DNA of 46,893 nt, taken from the IMG/VR virus record IMGVR_UViG_3300025769_010854, positions 1 to 46,893 of that record. The stretch is one strand, 5' to 3'. This document shows positions 1 to 8,743 of the stretch, piece after piece. The notes under the pieces were generated by a model, which was not told where the DNA came from, searched no databases, and saw only the letters and a list, made by a program, of their open reading frames with translations. Numbering within the stretch: position 1 is the stretch's first letter; every line of letters begins with the position of its first letter. The stretch comes from a virus. The translations under genes and the position numbers were made by a program.

Positions 1-422
1 TTATTACACAAATGTTAAAAAATCCTAAAGAGATTAACTTAGGATATGGTGAGCCATACAGAAACTTTATTTACATTGATGATTTATTAGATGCATGGGA
101 AACTGTTATTACAAATCCAGAACAATGTGCTGGGGAAATATTTTGTATAGGCCCTGACAATGCAATTAAAATTAAAGATTATGTAAAACTTATTGCAAAT
201 AAAATAGGTTGGGACGGCCATGTAAATTGGAACACAAAACCACCACGCCCTGGTGAAATATTTTTACTAAACAGTACAAATCATAAAATTACAAGCAGAC
301 TAGGATGGTTTCCTAAAGTTGGTCTCAGTGAAGGCTTAGATAGAACTATTGCTGTTTGGAAAAATATTCTAGAAAACCAATTACCTTATAATCAAGACAA
401 AAGATTTTCAAAAGGCAAATAA
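1..422 (+). CDS. NAD-dependent epimerase/dehydratase, C-terminal part (5' truncated by window)
   Basis: The reading frame is open back to the window edge (codons ATT ACA CAA precede the first ATG at 12), so this is the last ~139 codons of a longer gene. The segment LGYGEPYRNFIYIDDLLDAW matches the part of extended short-chain dehydrogenases (UDP-glucose 4-epimerase / GDP-mannose 4,6-dehydratase type) that shapes the sugar-nucleotide pocket, and the end (RLGWFPKVGLSEGLDRTI) matches the usual family C-terminus. The Rossmann motif and the YxxxK catalytic pair would lie upstream and cannot be seen. Such enzymes alter nucleotide sugars for surface polysaccharide or DNA/virion glycosylation. The substrate cannot be told from this fragment. 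Confidence 0.8.
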   Translation, partial: ITQMLKNPKEINLGYGEPYRNFIYIDDLLDAWETVITNPEQCAGEIFCIGPDNAIKIKDYVKLIANKIGWDGHVNWNTKPPRPGEIFLLNSTNHKITSRLGWFPKVGLSEGLDRTIAVWKNILENQLPYNQDKRFSKGK

Positions 423-428
423 TTTTCC

Positions 429-457
429 TTGACAAATAAATAAATCTTTGTTAGACT
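429..457 (+). promoter_or_regulatory. Possible sigma70-like promoter overlapping a late-type box
   Basis: TTGACA at 429-434 and TAGACT at 452-457 are separated by 17 nt. A late-like AATAAATA lies between them at 435-442. Either could drive the small membrane-protein gene at 483, which has AGGAGA at 467-472. The -10 is weak, so this is tentative. Confidence 0.35.
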
Positions 458-482
458 TATTGTTTTAGGAGAATTGTGAACT

Positions 483-707
483 ATGGATACATACATTTTA
501 TTTCTACTTTTTATTCTAGCAAACAGTTATTTTATGTTTAAGGCAGGTGAAAAAGCAGGAAAATTTACTGGAATGATAAGTATTACTCAGTTCTTTAAGC
601 AAAAAAGTGTGCTTAAAGATAAAAAAGATATAATAGGGTTCAATAATTGGCCTGAGCCAATTAAAATAATGTACGAAGTACCGGACCCAAGTTTATTTAG
701 AGATTAA
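483..707 (+). CDS. Small single-pass membrane protein, unknown function
   Basis: 74 aa. Residues ~3-20 form a strongly hydrophobic segment (LFLLFILANSYFMF), so the protein is probably anchored in the inner membrane with a ~50 residue hydrophilic cytoplasmic tail ending in PDPSLFRD. The start is ATG at 483: an in-frame TGA two codons upstream excludes an earlier start. AGGAGA at 467-472 lies somewhat far (about 11 nt) from the ATG. It stands between a sugar-nucleotide gene and the structural block, 7 nt before the next gene. No family is recognised and no function is inferred. Confidence 0.7.
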   Translation: MDTYILFLLFILANSYFMFKAGEKAGKFTGMISITQFFKQKSVLKDKKDIIGFNNWPEPIKIMYEVPDPSLFRD

Positions 708-714
708 TACACAC

Positions 715-1875
715 ATGCCCAGAAAGAAGCAACAGAGAAGTATTTACGTTACCAAAGAACCTGACTGGCAAACATTCAGGGCTCTTACAGACATAAAAGA
801 ACAAGAAGAAGCATTTCATAAATGTGAATATTTTGTTAGAACAGAAATACCTAAAAAGAAATTAGTTGCTTCTGTTAGAAATTGGGTTAAAGATAAGTCA
901 GGGTGGACTAAAGAAGAGCAAAAGTTTGTTTTAGCAAATCCAGATTGGGCCTTTAGTGCTACAGGAATCTCTACATTTATTGAATATAAATTAGGTTATA
1001 TTCCTGAAAACACTTTAAACCATTTACATAAAAGAAAAGAGGAATGGTTAGAACGTGGTAAAGGTGTAATTGCCGAAAAGAAAGAAAAAGCACAACAAAC
1101 TAGCAAAAAAGTCATTAGCATTCAGGAAAGAATGAAAATGCAGGTGGAAAGTTTATGTGCTGATTGGGAATATAAATTAGATTGTTTAGTTGAAGGGGAA
1201 TTAACATTAAAGGATTTTGAACCATATAAAGATATTATATCATACAGACCAGAGATAAAGGCCGCCCATGCCAAACTCATAAAAGAAGATTTTGAGCCAG
1301 CATACCAAGAAGCATTAGAGGTTAAAGAATGGAGTGATCCTGATATTAAAGAAGGGTATTCACACTTTTCCGCCAAGCAACGTAAAGAGTATCTAGAATT
1401 TTTTGAAAAGATTAATACAGCATGTGATACTACTATTCAAACAAAGGTTACTACAAGAAAAGCTCGTAAGCCTAAAGCAAGAAGCAAAGATGCAATTATA
1501 AAAAAATTAAAGTATCAGATTAATGATAGTGAATTAGGCATAGCAAGTATACATCCTACAGACATTGTGAATGCAAATGAAATTTGGGTGTACAATACAA
1601 AGACTAGAAAACTAGGAGTTTATCATGCTATTAATAAAGACCCTAAAAATTTAGCAAGACCTGGTTCAGGACTAATGGTGAAAGGTACAACTATACAAGA
1701 CTTTGATGAAGAATTAAGTGTGCAAAAAACATTGCGTAAACCCAAAGAGCAAATAAGTAATTGGACAGGAAAAGCGAAGACTAAGTTTGCAAAAGCATTT
1801 GACGAGCTTACTACAACAGGTATTAAAATGAATGGTAGAATTAACGATTCCACAATCATTCTAAAGGCATTTTAA
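715..1875 (+). CDS. Conserved phage protein of structural block, unknown function
   Basis: 386 aa, rich in Lys and Glu. The N-terminal third (DWQTFRALTDIKEQEEAFHKC, then WVKDKSGWTKEEQKFVLANP) looks globular. A highly charged helical middle (residues ~105-150) follows, then a basic linker TTRKARKPKARSKDAI near residue 245-260 and a C-terminal domain with NEIWVYNTKTRKLGVYHA. That last stretch reads like a beta-hairpin module. I associate similar proteins with marine T4-like phages next to neck genes, but know no function. No Shine-Dalgarno is visible; the start lies 7 nt after the preceding stop, so translational coupling is likely. A structural or DNA-binding late role is a guess from position and charge. 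Confidence 0.6.
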   Translation: MPRKKQQRSIYVTKEPDWQTFRALTDIKEQEEAFHKCEYFVRTEIPKKKLVASVRNWVKDKSGWTKEEQKFVLANPDWAFSATGISTFIEYKLGYIPENTLNHLHKRKEEWLERGKGVIAEKKEKAQQTSKKVISIQERMKMQVESLCADWEYKLDCLVEGELTLKDFEPYKDIISYRPEIKAAHAKLIKEDFEPAYQEALEVKEWSDPDIKEGYSHFSAKQRKEYLEFFEKINTACDTTIQTKVTTRKARKPKARSKDAIIKKLKYQINDSELGIASIHPTDIVNANEIWVYNTKTRKLGVYHAINKDPKNLARPGSGLMVKGTTIQDFDEELSVQKTLRKPKEQISNWTGKAKTKFAKAFDELTTTGIKMNGRINDSTIILKAF

Positions 1876-1885
1876 TTTAAAAACA

Positions 1886-1893
1886 GATAAATA
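1886..1893 (+). promoter_or_regulatory. Late promoter box GATAAATA, leaderless geometry
   Basis: GATAAATA differs from the T4 late box TATAAATA only at the first base. It ends 5 nt before the ATG at 1899. With the T4 rule (box at -13 to -6) the transcript would start at the A of the ATG. No Shine-Dalgarno is present. Confidence 0.7.
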
Positions 1894-1898
1894 GTAGT

Positions 1899-2660
1899 AT
1901 GCCAAAAGATCAGATAGGATACAAAAGTCGAGAAGAACTCATTTCTGAAATGCAACTTCGTCTTGGTGACGGAATGGTTGATGTTGAATTAGACAGAGAA
2001 CATTATGATGTTGCTATAGACAAGGCTATTGCTATCTACAGACAGTTAAGTGCTGGTAGTGTGGAAGAAAGTATTATATTTTTCCAAACAAAAGACGGTG
2101 TTACAGAGTACACTTTACCAGATGAAGTAATGGAAGTAAGACGTCTCTATAGAAGAGGTATTGGTACTAACAGTGGTGGCGGCACTAACTTTGATCCTTT
2201 TGATGTAGCATTTAATAATATGTATATGTTACAGGCAGGACAAATTGGCGGACTTGCTGTTTTTGATGCCTTTGCACAATACAAAGAAACTATTGGAAGA
2301 ATTTTTGGTAGCGAATACAATTTTATCTGGAATAGAAACACCAAACAACTTAAAATTTTGCGTAATGTAAGGCATGAAGAAGATATTGCAGTAGGTGTTT
2401 ATAACTTTATTCCAGAAACAATTCTTTTAACTGATGTGTATGCTAGTAATTGGTTAGGTTCGTATGCATTAGCACAATCTAAATACATGTTAGGTGAAGC
2501 CAGAAGCAAATATGCTAGTGGATTACCTGGTGCCGGTGGTGCTATTCAGTTGAATGGTGAAACATTAAAGAGCGAAGCACAAAATGAGATACAAATGCTC
2601 AAAGATAGTATTCATAATATGGAAGAAGGTAATATTCCGTTAAACTTTATAATAGGATAA
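1899..2660 (+). CDS. 13: Neck protein, T4 gp13-like
   Basis: 253 aa (T4 gp13 is about 309). The N-terminal pattern LISEMQLRLGDGMVDVELD followed by AIDKAIAIYRQLSAGSVEES and TEYTLPDEVMEVRRLYRRG is the arrangement seen in gp13-type head-tail connector proteins: a helix pair that packs on the portal, then a beta-rich part. The middle is Gly-rich (SGGGTNFDPF) and the C-terminus has amphipathic helices. In T4, gp13 with gp14 forms the neck that closes filled heads and receives the tail. The gene has a late box 5 nt upstream, fitting late expression. The family call rests on remembered patterns, so other head-tail joining proteins remain possible. Confidence 0.6.
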   Translation: MPKDQIGYKSREELISEMQLRLGDGMVDVELDREHYDVAIDKAIAIYRQLSAGSVEESIIFFQTKDGVTEYTLPDEVMEVRRLYRRGIGTNSGGGTNFDPFDVAFNNMYMLQAGQIGGLAVFDAFAQYKETIGRIFGSEYNFIWNRNTKQLKILRNVRHEEDIAVGVYNFIPETILLTDVYASNWLGSYALAQSKYMLGEARSKYASGLPGAGGAIQLNGETLKSEAQNEIQMLKDSIHNMEEGNIPLNFIIG

Positions 2661-2661
2661 C

Positions 2662-3324
2662 ATGATAATAGGCATTTGTGGTTTTATAGGCAGTGGCAAG
2701 GATACAGTTGCTAATATGTTTGTAGAACATGGATGTGTACATGACAGTTTTGCCGCTCCCCTAAAAGATGTTTGTTCCAGTATATTTGGATGGCCTAGAG
2801 AAATGTTGGAAGGCGATACTGTGGAAAGCAGAGACTTCAGAGAAATGCCTGATATGTTTTGGAGCAGAAAATTAGGCGTACCAAATTTTACCCCTAGATT
2901 AGCATTACAACTTATGGGCACGGAAGTTCTTAGAACCCATTTTGATCAGGATATTTGGCTTAACAGTTTAGAATACAGAATGAGAAAACTAACAGAAAAC
3001 TCTCCATGTGTGGTTGTAAGCGATGCCAGATTCAGAAACGAATTAGATCTTATACGAAAAATGGGCGGTACTATTATTTGGGTACAACGTGGAGAGTTAC
3101 CTGAATGGTATGAAACAGCAAGTCAGGCCCACGAAAACGTTGTCTCCCACAAGATTATGACTACTAAGTATAGAGATGTACATGAAAGCGAATGGAACTG
3201 GGCAGGTTACCCAGTTGATTACATTATTAATAATAATGGCACCCTCGAAGATCTAGCCAAGCAAGTAGAAGAAATACGAAACTGGAAAACAGGCGAATTT
3301 AAAGAACATTTAAAAATAGTATAA
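2662..3324 (+). CDS. 1: Deoxynucleoside monophosphate kinase (T4 gp1-like)
   Basis: 220 aa (T4 gp1 is 241). The N-terminus is a P-loop, GFIGSGKDT at residues 7-15, followed by a hydrophobic strand and FAAPLKDVCSSIFGWPREML, the typical dNMP-kinase substrate region. LALQLMGTEVLRTHFDQDIW and VVVSDARFRNELDLIRKMGG (the Walker B/lid region) are also characteristic. It phosphorylates dTMP, dGMP or hydroxymethyl-dCMP to diphosphates for phage DNA synthesis. It begins 1 nt after the neck gene stop, so it is co-transcribed with structural genes. In T4, gene 1 also neighbours structural genes. Confidence 0.88.
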   Translation: MIIGICGFIGSGKDTVANMFVEHGCVHDSFAAPLKDVCSSIFGWPREMLEGDTVESRDFREMPDMFWSRKLGVPNFTPRLALQLMGTEVLRTHFDQDIWLNSLEYRMRKLTENSPCVVVSDARFRNELDLIRKMGGTIIWVQRGELPEWYETASQAHENVVSHKIMTTKYRDVHESEWNWAGYPVDYIINNNGTLEDLAKQVEEIRNWKTGEFKEHLKIV

Positions 3325-3375
3325 TACGCCCTAATACGTCTTAATTTTCTAAAATACCCTAAAATACTAAGAAAA

Positions 3376-3383
3376 GATAAATA
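3376..3383 (+). promoter_or_regulatory. Late promoter box GATAAATA before tail sheath
   Basis: GATAAATA predicts a transcript start near 3389 and a ~37 nt leader carrying AGGAGA (3416-3421) before the sheath ATG at 3426. This is the leadered class, as expected for a very abundant virion protein. Confidence 0.7.
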
Positions 3384-3425
3384 CATTTAAGTAATTTATA
3401 AATTTATCTTAATTAGGAGAAAATT

Positions 3426-6230
3426 ATGGCAACATTAGTTTCACCTGGAGTTAGTGTTAGTGTATCAGACGAAAGTTTTTACTCTCCGGCTGGTGCAGGT
3501 TCAGTACCTCTTATAGTTATTGCAACTGCTCAAGACAAGAGTAGTCCAGATGGCTCAGGTACAGCACAATATACAACTTCAGCAACCGCTGATAAACTTT
3601 ACAGAATTTCAAGTCAGAGAGAACTATTACAAAATTATGGTAACCCTGTCTTTAAATCAAGTGGAGGAACTCAGTTACACGGTAACGAACAAAACGAATT
3701 CGGGTTGTTAGCCGCTTACAGTTTTCTTGGTGTAGCCAATAGTGCATACGTTTTAAGAGCAAATGTTGATTTAGGAGCCTTGACAGCAAGTGCTTCTGCC
3801 CCAACAAGTGCTCCAGCAAATGGATCATATTGGTTAGATACAGCAAGTTCTGTAATTGGTATTAAAAAATATGATGGTTCATCATATGTATTGCAAACAG
3901 TTAAGGTTCCTGCTTCAACAGATTTAGCATCTGATGGCACACCTAAAACAGGTTTCGGTACATTAAATGACTTTGCAGTTGTTTATTATGATGTATCAGG
4001 AAATACACTTGCAACCTTTAAAGTATATGAAAAAACAAGCTCAAGTGCATGGAATCTAATAGGTTCTACAGGATGGTCAACAGCAAAAAGTTCAGCAGAC
4101 TTCCAAATTGGGACAAACGCAAACTTACCAGTCACAAGAGCTGGTGGTGGTGCATTAGTATCTGGAGATATTTTCTTACAGTTAAATGCCCTTAATAATG
4201 GTAGTAGTTGGTCTTTAAAACTTTATAATAGTTCAACAGCACAATTTACAGTTCAAACTGTTGAAAGTTCTGTTAATAGTGCAGGTGCATTTAGTCCTGC
4301 AAGACATGGTGCAAATCCTGAGGTCGGAGATATTTACTTTGATGTTTCAGGGGATGGAGCCAATGAAGCAGATGGAACAGCATCTTTCAAACCTAAAAGA
4401 CATAACGGTAAATCAACTGTTGAATTTGAAAGTACAGCCGCACTTGCTGACACAGATATTTCATTAACTGGTCACAGTGGCAAAGTAAGTATTTCATTAA
4501 GAGTTAATAGTGGATCAAACGTTGATGTCACATTTAGTACTGATGGTGATGCAGATGGAAACGCAAGTGTTGATGATATGGTACAAGATATCAATACAGC
4601 ATTAGCGGCTTCAAACAGTAGTTTAACTTTTGCAAACACAGTTGTTGCTTCAAACAACTCAGGAAAAATTAAGTTTGTTAATAGTGCAGGTACTGACGTT
4701 TTAGTTATAGACGGAAACGTATCAGGATTTAGTGCTTCTAACTTAAATCTTTCCAGTGCAAATGCTTACAGCAACTTTGAAGCATTAAGTTTCACTGCAA
4801 AAGCAACTGCTATTACAGGTACATTAGCAGACGGTACATTATGGTACGATAGTTCAGTAAGTACTGAAAAAGTTGATTTACTTTACAATGATGCTACAAC
4901 TGGATGGGAACCTTACACAGGTGACGTTCAGGTCAAAGGTTCAGCACCAACTCTACAATCTGATGGCGTAAGTTCATTAGTAGATGGAGATATTTGGGTT
5001 GACGGAAGTGACTTAGAAAATTATCCAGTAATTTACAAAAGAGCCTCTAGTGATTGGGTGTTAGTTGATAACACAGACCAAGTATCACCAGATGGTATAC
5101 TTTTTGCAGATTTTAGAAACTCTAGTTTAAGTAATACCTTAATAACAGCCGCTCCTACTTCAACAATTTATCCAGCAAACATGCTAGGATGGAACAAATT
5201 GTTAAGTGGTGGTAATGTCAAGAAATATGACTCCACAACAGGTTTATGGACAGATGAGTCAGGTAATAAATCAGACGGTTCACCATACATGTTGAGAAAG
5301 GCTCAGAGAGCAGTTATTGTTAAGTCAATGCAGGCCGCCGTTACAGCCAACCAAGATATTAGAAATGAAACAAACAGATTTAATATCATGGCAGTACCAG
5401 GGTATCCTGAACTTGCAGACGAAATGATTAATTTAGGTGTTGACAGAAAGAATACTGTTTTCAGTATTATTGATTCACCATTTAGATTGGCTTCAGATGC
5501 AACAAGTACTAAAAATTGGGCAACAAACTCAAACAACGCAGGTGAAAATGGAGAAGATGGTCTAGTATCAAGTGATCCATACGCCGCAGTTTACTATCCT
5601 TCAGGACTTTCAACAAACCTTGATGGTTCAAGTGTTATGGTTCCTGCCTCACATATGGCATTGAGAACATTAGCATTTAATGACCAAGTGGCTTTCCCTT
5701 GGTTTGCACCAGCAGGTTTCCAAAGAGGATTAGTGAACAATGCAACTAGTGTAGGTTATTTAGACTCTGCAAGTAGTGAGTATGTTCCAGTTGCTTTAAG
5801 TGAAGGACAAAGAGATAATCTTTACATTAACAAAGTAAACCCAATTGGTAACTTCCCAGGTAGAGGATTAGCAGTATTTGGACAAAAAACTCTAAACCCT
5901 GTATCAAGTGCATTGGATAGAATTAACGTGTCTAGATTAGTTGTTTACCTACGTGAGCAATTAGATGACGCAGTTAAACCATTCTTGTTTGAACCTAATG
6001 ATGAAGTAACAAGAGCAAACGCAAAATCAGTAGTTGATAGACTACTTGGCGAACTTGTTGCTCAAAGAGGACTATTTGACTTTATCACAGTTTGTGATAG
6101 TTCAAATAATACACCAGCAAGAATTGATAGAAATGAGCTACACATTGACGTCGCTATACAGCCAGTCAAAGCAGTTGAATTCATTTACATACCTATCAGA
6201 ATCCAAAATACTTTGGGACAAACTGGTTAA
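3426..6230 (+). CDS. 18: Tail sheath protein gp18, with large repeat-bearing insertion
   Basis: 934 aa, much longer than T4 gp18 (659). The N-terminus (TLVSPGVSVSVSDESF... VPLIVIATAQDKSSPDGSG) and the C-terminal half (RAQRAVIVKSMQAAVTANQD, FNIMAVPGYPELADEMINLG, then a VVYLREQLDDAVKPFLFEPND-type end and IPIRIQNTLGQTG) are classical contractile-sheath segments. Between residues ~115 and ~545 lies a Ser/Ala/Asn-rich insertion with short repeats of the form (D/N)G-x-hydrophobic-W/F-x-D, near residues 136, 248, 305, 473 and 524. T4 gp18 carries its protruding domain I at about the same place, so the insertion probably decorates the tail surface. The sheath polymerises round the gp19 tube and contracts at infection. 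Own late promoter, strong ribosome-binding site and a terminator after it. Confidence 0.93.
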   Translation: MATLVSPGVSVSVSDESFYSPAGAGSVPLIVIATAQDKSSPDGSGTAQYTTSATADKLYRISSQRELLQNYGNPVFKSSGGTQLHGNEQNEFGLLAAYSFLGVANSAYVLRANVDLGALTASASAPTSAPANGSYWLDTASSVIGIKKYDGSSYVLQTVKVPASTDLASDGTPKTGFGTLNDFAVVYYDVSGNTLATFKVYEKTSSSAWNLIGSTGWSTAKSSADFQIGTNANLPVTRAGGGALVSGDIFLQLNALNNGSSWSLKLYNSSTAQFTVQTVESSVNSAGAFSPARHGANPEVGDIYFDVSGDGANEADGTASFKPKRHNGKSTVEFESTAALADTDISLTGHSGKVSISLRVNSGSNVDVTFSTDGDADGNASVDDMVQDINTALAASNSSLTFANTVVASNNSGKIKFVNSAGTDVLVIDGNVSGFSASNLNLSSANAYSNFEALSFTAKATAITGTLADGTLWYDSSVSTEKVDLLYNDATTGWEPYTGDVQVKGSAPTLQSDGVSSLVDGDIWVDGSDLENYPVIYKRASSDWVLVDNTDQVSPDGILFADFRNSSLSNTLITAAPTSTIYPANMLGWNKLLSGGNVKKYDSTTGLWTDESGNKSDGSPYMLRKAQRAVIVKSMQAAVTANQDIRNETNRFNIMAVPGYPELADEMINLGVDRKNTVFSIIDSPFRLASDATSTKNWATNSNNAGENGEDGLVSSDPYAAVYYPSGLSTNLDGSSVMVPASHMALRTLAFNDQVAFPWFAPAGFQRGLVNNATSVGYLDSASSEYVPVALSEGQRDNLYINKVNPIGNFPGRGLAVFGQKTLNPVSSALDRINVSRLVVYLREQLDDAVKPFLFEPNDEVTRANAKSVVDRLLGELVAQRGLFDFITVCDSSNNTPARIDRNELHIDVAIQPVKAVEFIYIPIRIQNTLGQTG

Positions 6231-6247
6231 TCTAGTAATTTAACTAT

Positions 6248-6274
6248 AAAAGGGCGGTTTTTCCGCCCTTTTTT
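6248..6274 (+). terminator. Rho-independent terminator after gp18
   Basis: A 10 bp stem (AAAAGGGCGG pairing with CCGCCCTTTT) around a T5 loop runs into a T run. It follows the sheath stop by ~18 nt and separates the sheath from the separately promoted tube gene. Confidence 0.9.
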
Positions 6275-6319
6275 ATGGGTATCTATTAAAACTATAGTTA
6301 ATTTATTTTATCAAGATCA

Positions 6320-6327
6320 GATAAATA
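6320..6327 (+). promoter_or_regulatory. Late promoter box GATAAATA before tail tube
   Basis: GATAAATA with predicted start ~6333 and a ~48 nt leader ending in AGGAGA (6370-6375) before ATG 6381. It sits directly downstream of the gp18 terminator. Confidence 0.7.
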
Positions 6328-6380
6328 TTCGTATAATTAAAGTAATAACTTTAATATATAATTAGTTCTAGGAGAACAAC

Positions 6381-7019
6381 ATGGCAGTAGATAGTGCAAC
6401 AACAGAAACCAAAAGTAAATTTGGTGTACCCTTAACCGGTAATACTGGTTCTGGGGTATTAATGCCCAAACTTAAATATAGATTCCGTGTGAGTTTACTG
6501 AGCAATTTTGGTGATAGTGCTGAAACAAAAGTTTTAACACAGAACGTTCAGAACGTTACAAGGCCAAAAATCAGTTATGAAGAGCAAATAATTGATAGTT
6601 ACAACTCAAGAGTTTATGTTCAAGGCAAACATTCATGGGAACAAATTACTTTAACTGTTAGGGACGATATCCAAAACCAAGTAACTAAACTTGTTGGAGC
6701 ACAGGTTCAAAGACAATTAAACCATTTCCAACAATCAGCACCTGCTTCAGGTAGTGACTACAAATTTGATTGTCAAATAGAAGTATTAGACGGTGTAAAT
6801 GCCGGTGCTAGTGAAGTTTGGTTCCTTGAAGGTTGTTTTTTAACACAGGTTGACTATAGTGATTCCGATTATGCGGCAAGTGATCCAGTACAAGTCATTA
6901 TGACTATTAGATACGATAACGCAGTACACTTCGAAGGCGACAACGATGTGAACGGAAGAATAGTTGGCGGAGATCCATTCCCAGAAACAGTAGGTATAGG
7001 CAATACTACACTAGGGTAA
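6381..7019 (+). CDS. 19: Tail tube protein gp19
   Basis: 212 aa (T4 gp19 is 163; marine relatives are longer). Residues ~28-60 (KLKYRFRVSLLSNFGD, TKVLTQNVQNVTRPKISYEE) and the later QVDYSDSDYAASDPVQVIMT followed by TIRYDNAVHFEGDN are the hallmarks of the T4-type tube fold, with the last strand pair before the Asn/Asp-rich C-terminus. Hexameric rings of this protein stack into the tail tube through which DNA passes. It follows gp18 but has its own late promoter and strong ribosome-binding site, and is probably co-transcribed with the tube-like gene at 7038. Confidence 0.93.
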   Translation: MAVDSATTETKSKFGVPLTGNTGSGVLMPKLKYRFRVSLLSNFGDSAETKVLTQNVQNVTRPKISYEEQIIDSYNSRVYVQGKHSWEQITLTVRDDIQNQVTKLVGAQVQRQLNHFQQSAPASGSDYKFDCQIEVLDGVNAGASEVWFLEGCFLTQVDYSDSDYAASDPVQVIMTIRYDNAVHFEGDNDVNGRIVGGDPFPETVGIGNTTLG

Positions 7020-7037
7020 GCCCAGTAGGAGTGCTTA

Positions 7038-8300
7038 ATGCAGTTTCTTAAATTCGGTGGCGGGCGAAAGTTCTATGCAAAGGACTTTCGCAACGCCTAT
7101 CATTTCAGACCAGATGTCGCTCCACCGCGACAAAAGTTCCAAGGGTATATAAATTTTGTGCCTAACAGAGCTCTTCTGAGTTCCTTTTTAGGATTAGAGG
7201 ATAGTTTAAATTTAAGAACTAGACTAAGTTCATTAATTAGAACAGCTCAATTACCTGAAGTAACTATAAATACAGAAATAAAAAATTCTTATAATAAAAA
7301 ACGTATAATTACAACTGGTAGGGAATATGCTCCTATAAATTTAACATTGTTTGATACCATTCAAAATGAATGGCTTACAATGTTAATGAAATATTTTACT
7401 TATAATTTTAGAGATTCTACAGGCAAAATGACCTCAGGATCTTCTATAGAAAATAAAAGAGATTTAGATTTTGAATTAAATCAAGATAGTCTAATAGCAT
7501 ATAATAGTGAAACTAAACATGGTCAAGACAGTAGCAAAAAAGGATATGACAGTGATGCTTTTGGATATTCTCCAAGTTACCACAAAAACTTTTTTGAAAG
7601 AATAGATATCATTCTATACCATGGAAATAAAGGTGTACAATATACATTAGTAAATCCAGTAATTACTACAATAAATTTTGGTGATATAGATTATTCAGAT
7701 AGTGGATTTAAAGATTTTAATTTAAGTCTTCAATATGAATACTTTACAGTAGTTGATGAATTAAACTTTAATTTAGGTGATGCTGATTTGGCCAGATTTG
7801 AAAGAATGGAAGGTGTAAAACTTCCAGGCTCTAGAAATGCAAAACCTCCAGTAGCACTTGAAAAATCTACCAGTATAGAACCTATAATGGAAAGAAAAAG
7901 GGCAAGCCAAGTATTTACTCAATTTGGAGAGGAAGACCCTGTAAAACCAGAAGTACAAAAATATTACAGTAAAGAATACGAAACTCAAGATGGTGGACCA
8001 GGATCATTTTTAGATAGTATTGGTGACTTTTTAGATGACAATCCTTTTGGAAGAATTTTAGACAAAGGTTTAAGTGCCGCAATACACGGTACTGATGTAA
8101 AAGATGCTTTGTTAGGTGGTATAACAAATGAGGTAGTTCAAGGTATCACAAATCCAAATGATGATACTATATTTGGTCCTGATGCAAACTTTCAATATGA
8201 CATTGGTGGTGCTATTACAGACGGAATTAATAGTGCGGCTACAGGATTAGGTTGGAGACCTGATACAGGAAGTGACGGTGAAGGTGACGGAGGTACATAA
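7038..8300 (+). CDS. Tail-tube-like baseplate protein (gp54/gp48-like tube initiator, putative)
   Basis: 420 aa. After a short leader (FLKFGGGRKFYAKDFRNAYH) comes FQGYINFVPNRALLSSF, then LIRTAQLPEVTINTEIKNSY, KKRIITTGREYAPINLTLFD and NEWLTMLMKYFTYNF. This is the order of elements in tube-fold proteins (gp19, gp48, gp54), and NPVITTINFGDIDYSDSG with LSLQYEYFTV completes the fold. The C-terminal ~150 residues are Gly/Asp-rich and low complexity (ending DTGSDGEGDGGT). In T4, gp54 and gp48 start the tube on the baseplate. The position directly after gp19 and the tube fold support such a role, but which of the two T4 proteins it replaces cannot be told. AGGAG at 7026-7030 supports the ATG. Confidence 0.65.
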   Translation: MQFLKFGGGRKFYAKDFRNAYHFRPDVAPPRQKFQGYINFVPNRALLSSFLGLEDSLNLRTRLSSLIRTAQLPEVTINTEIKNSYNKKRIITTGREYAPINLTLFDTIQNEWLTMLMKYFTYNFRDSTGKMTSGSSIENKRDLDFELNQDSLIAYNSETKHGQDSSKKGYDSDAFGYSPSYHKNFFERIDIILYHGNKGVQYTLVNPVITTINFGDIDYSDSGFKDFNLSLQYEYFTVVDELNFNLGDADLARFERMEGVKLPGSRNAKPPVALEKSTSIEPIMERKRASQVFTQFGEEDPVKPEVQKYYSKEYETQDGGPGSFLDSIGDFLDDNPFGRILDKGLSAAIHGTDVKDALLGGITNEVVQGITNPNDDTIFGPDANFQYDIGGAITDGINSAATGLGWRPDTGSDGEGDGGT

Positions 8301-8740
8301 TGAGTAGTCAAAATTTATATGAAACATTTGGTAATAGCAAAGAATATAAAGTATTAAATGAAGTACTAACTATATTTTTAGAAAACTCTACAGTTGATTT
8401 CCCATTGCCTCAAGCATCTGCAGAAATTTTAGGCAATTTAAATCCTGAAGATGTAGAAGAAAGAATTAATGGTCCATTATTAGAACAAATTAAATTAAGA
8501 CTAAAAAGTTCAGGTTTTTCAGATGCAAATGCAAATGCTTTAAGTTTTGTATTATTAAAAGTTTCAGAGCAACAAGGTATTCATCCTTTTGAGTTTTTTG
8601 AACTTTCAACAAATACCCTTAAGATAACTAAAGATGCCTATGATGCCATAAATGCATTAAGGCCTGTAGGCAACAGAGTAAATTTAGTTGTACCATTAAA
8701 AAATTCTAAGAGCACAGTTAGTAAATTAATAAAGGCATAA
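8300..8740 (+). CDS. Hypothetical structural-block protein
   Basis: 146 aa, mostly helical, acidic N-terminus. It contains LYETFGNSKEYKVLNEVLTI and LSFVLLKVSEQQGIHPFEFF. The start overlaps the stop of the tube-like gene by one nucleotide (TAATG), so it is translationally coupled and probably part of the same tail or baseplate assembly step. I recognise no motif. A small baseplate or chaperone role would fit the position but is not shown. Confidence 0.6.
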   Translation: MSSQNLYETFGNSKEYKVLNEVLTIFLENSTVDFPLPQASAEILGNLNPEDVEERINGPLLEQIKLRLKSSGFSDANANALSFVLLKVSEQQGIHPFEFFELSTNTLKITKDAYDAINALRPVGNRVNLVVPLKNSKSTVSKLIKA

Positions 8741-8743
8741 ATT

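Noticed and set aside
7265-7272. Intragenic TATAAATA
   Set aside because: Exact T4 late box but deep inside the tube-like gene with no start codon at a fitting distance; similar chance hits are at 29002-29009 and 36068-36075, and GATAAATA at 40211-40218.
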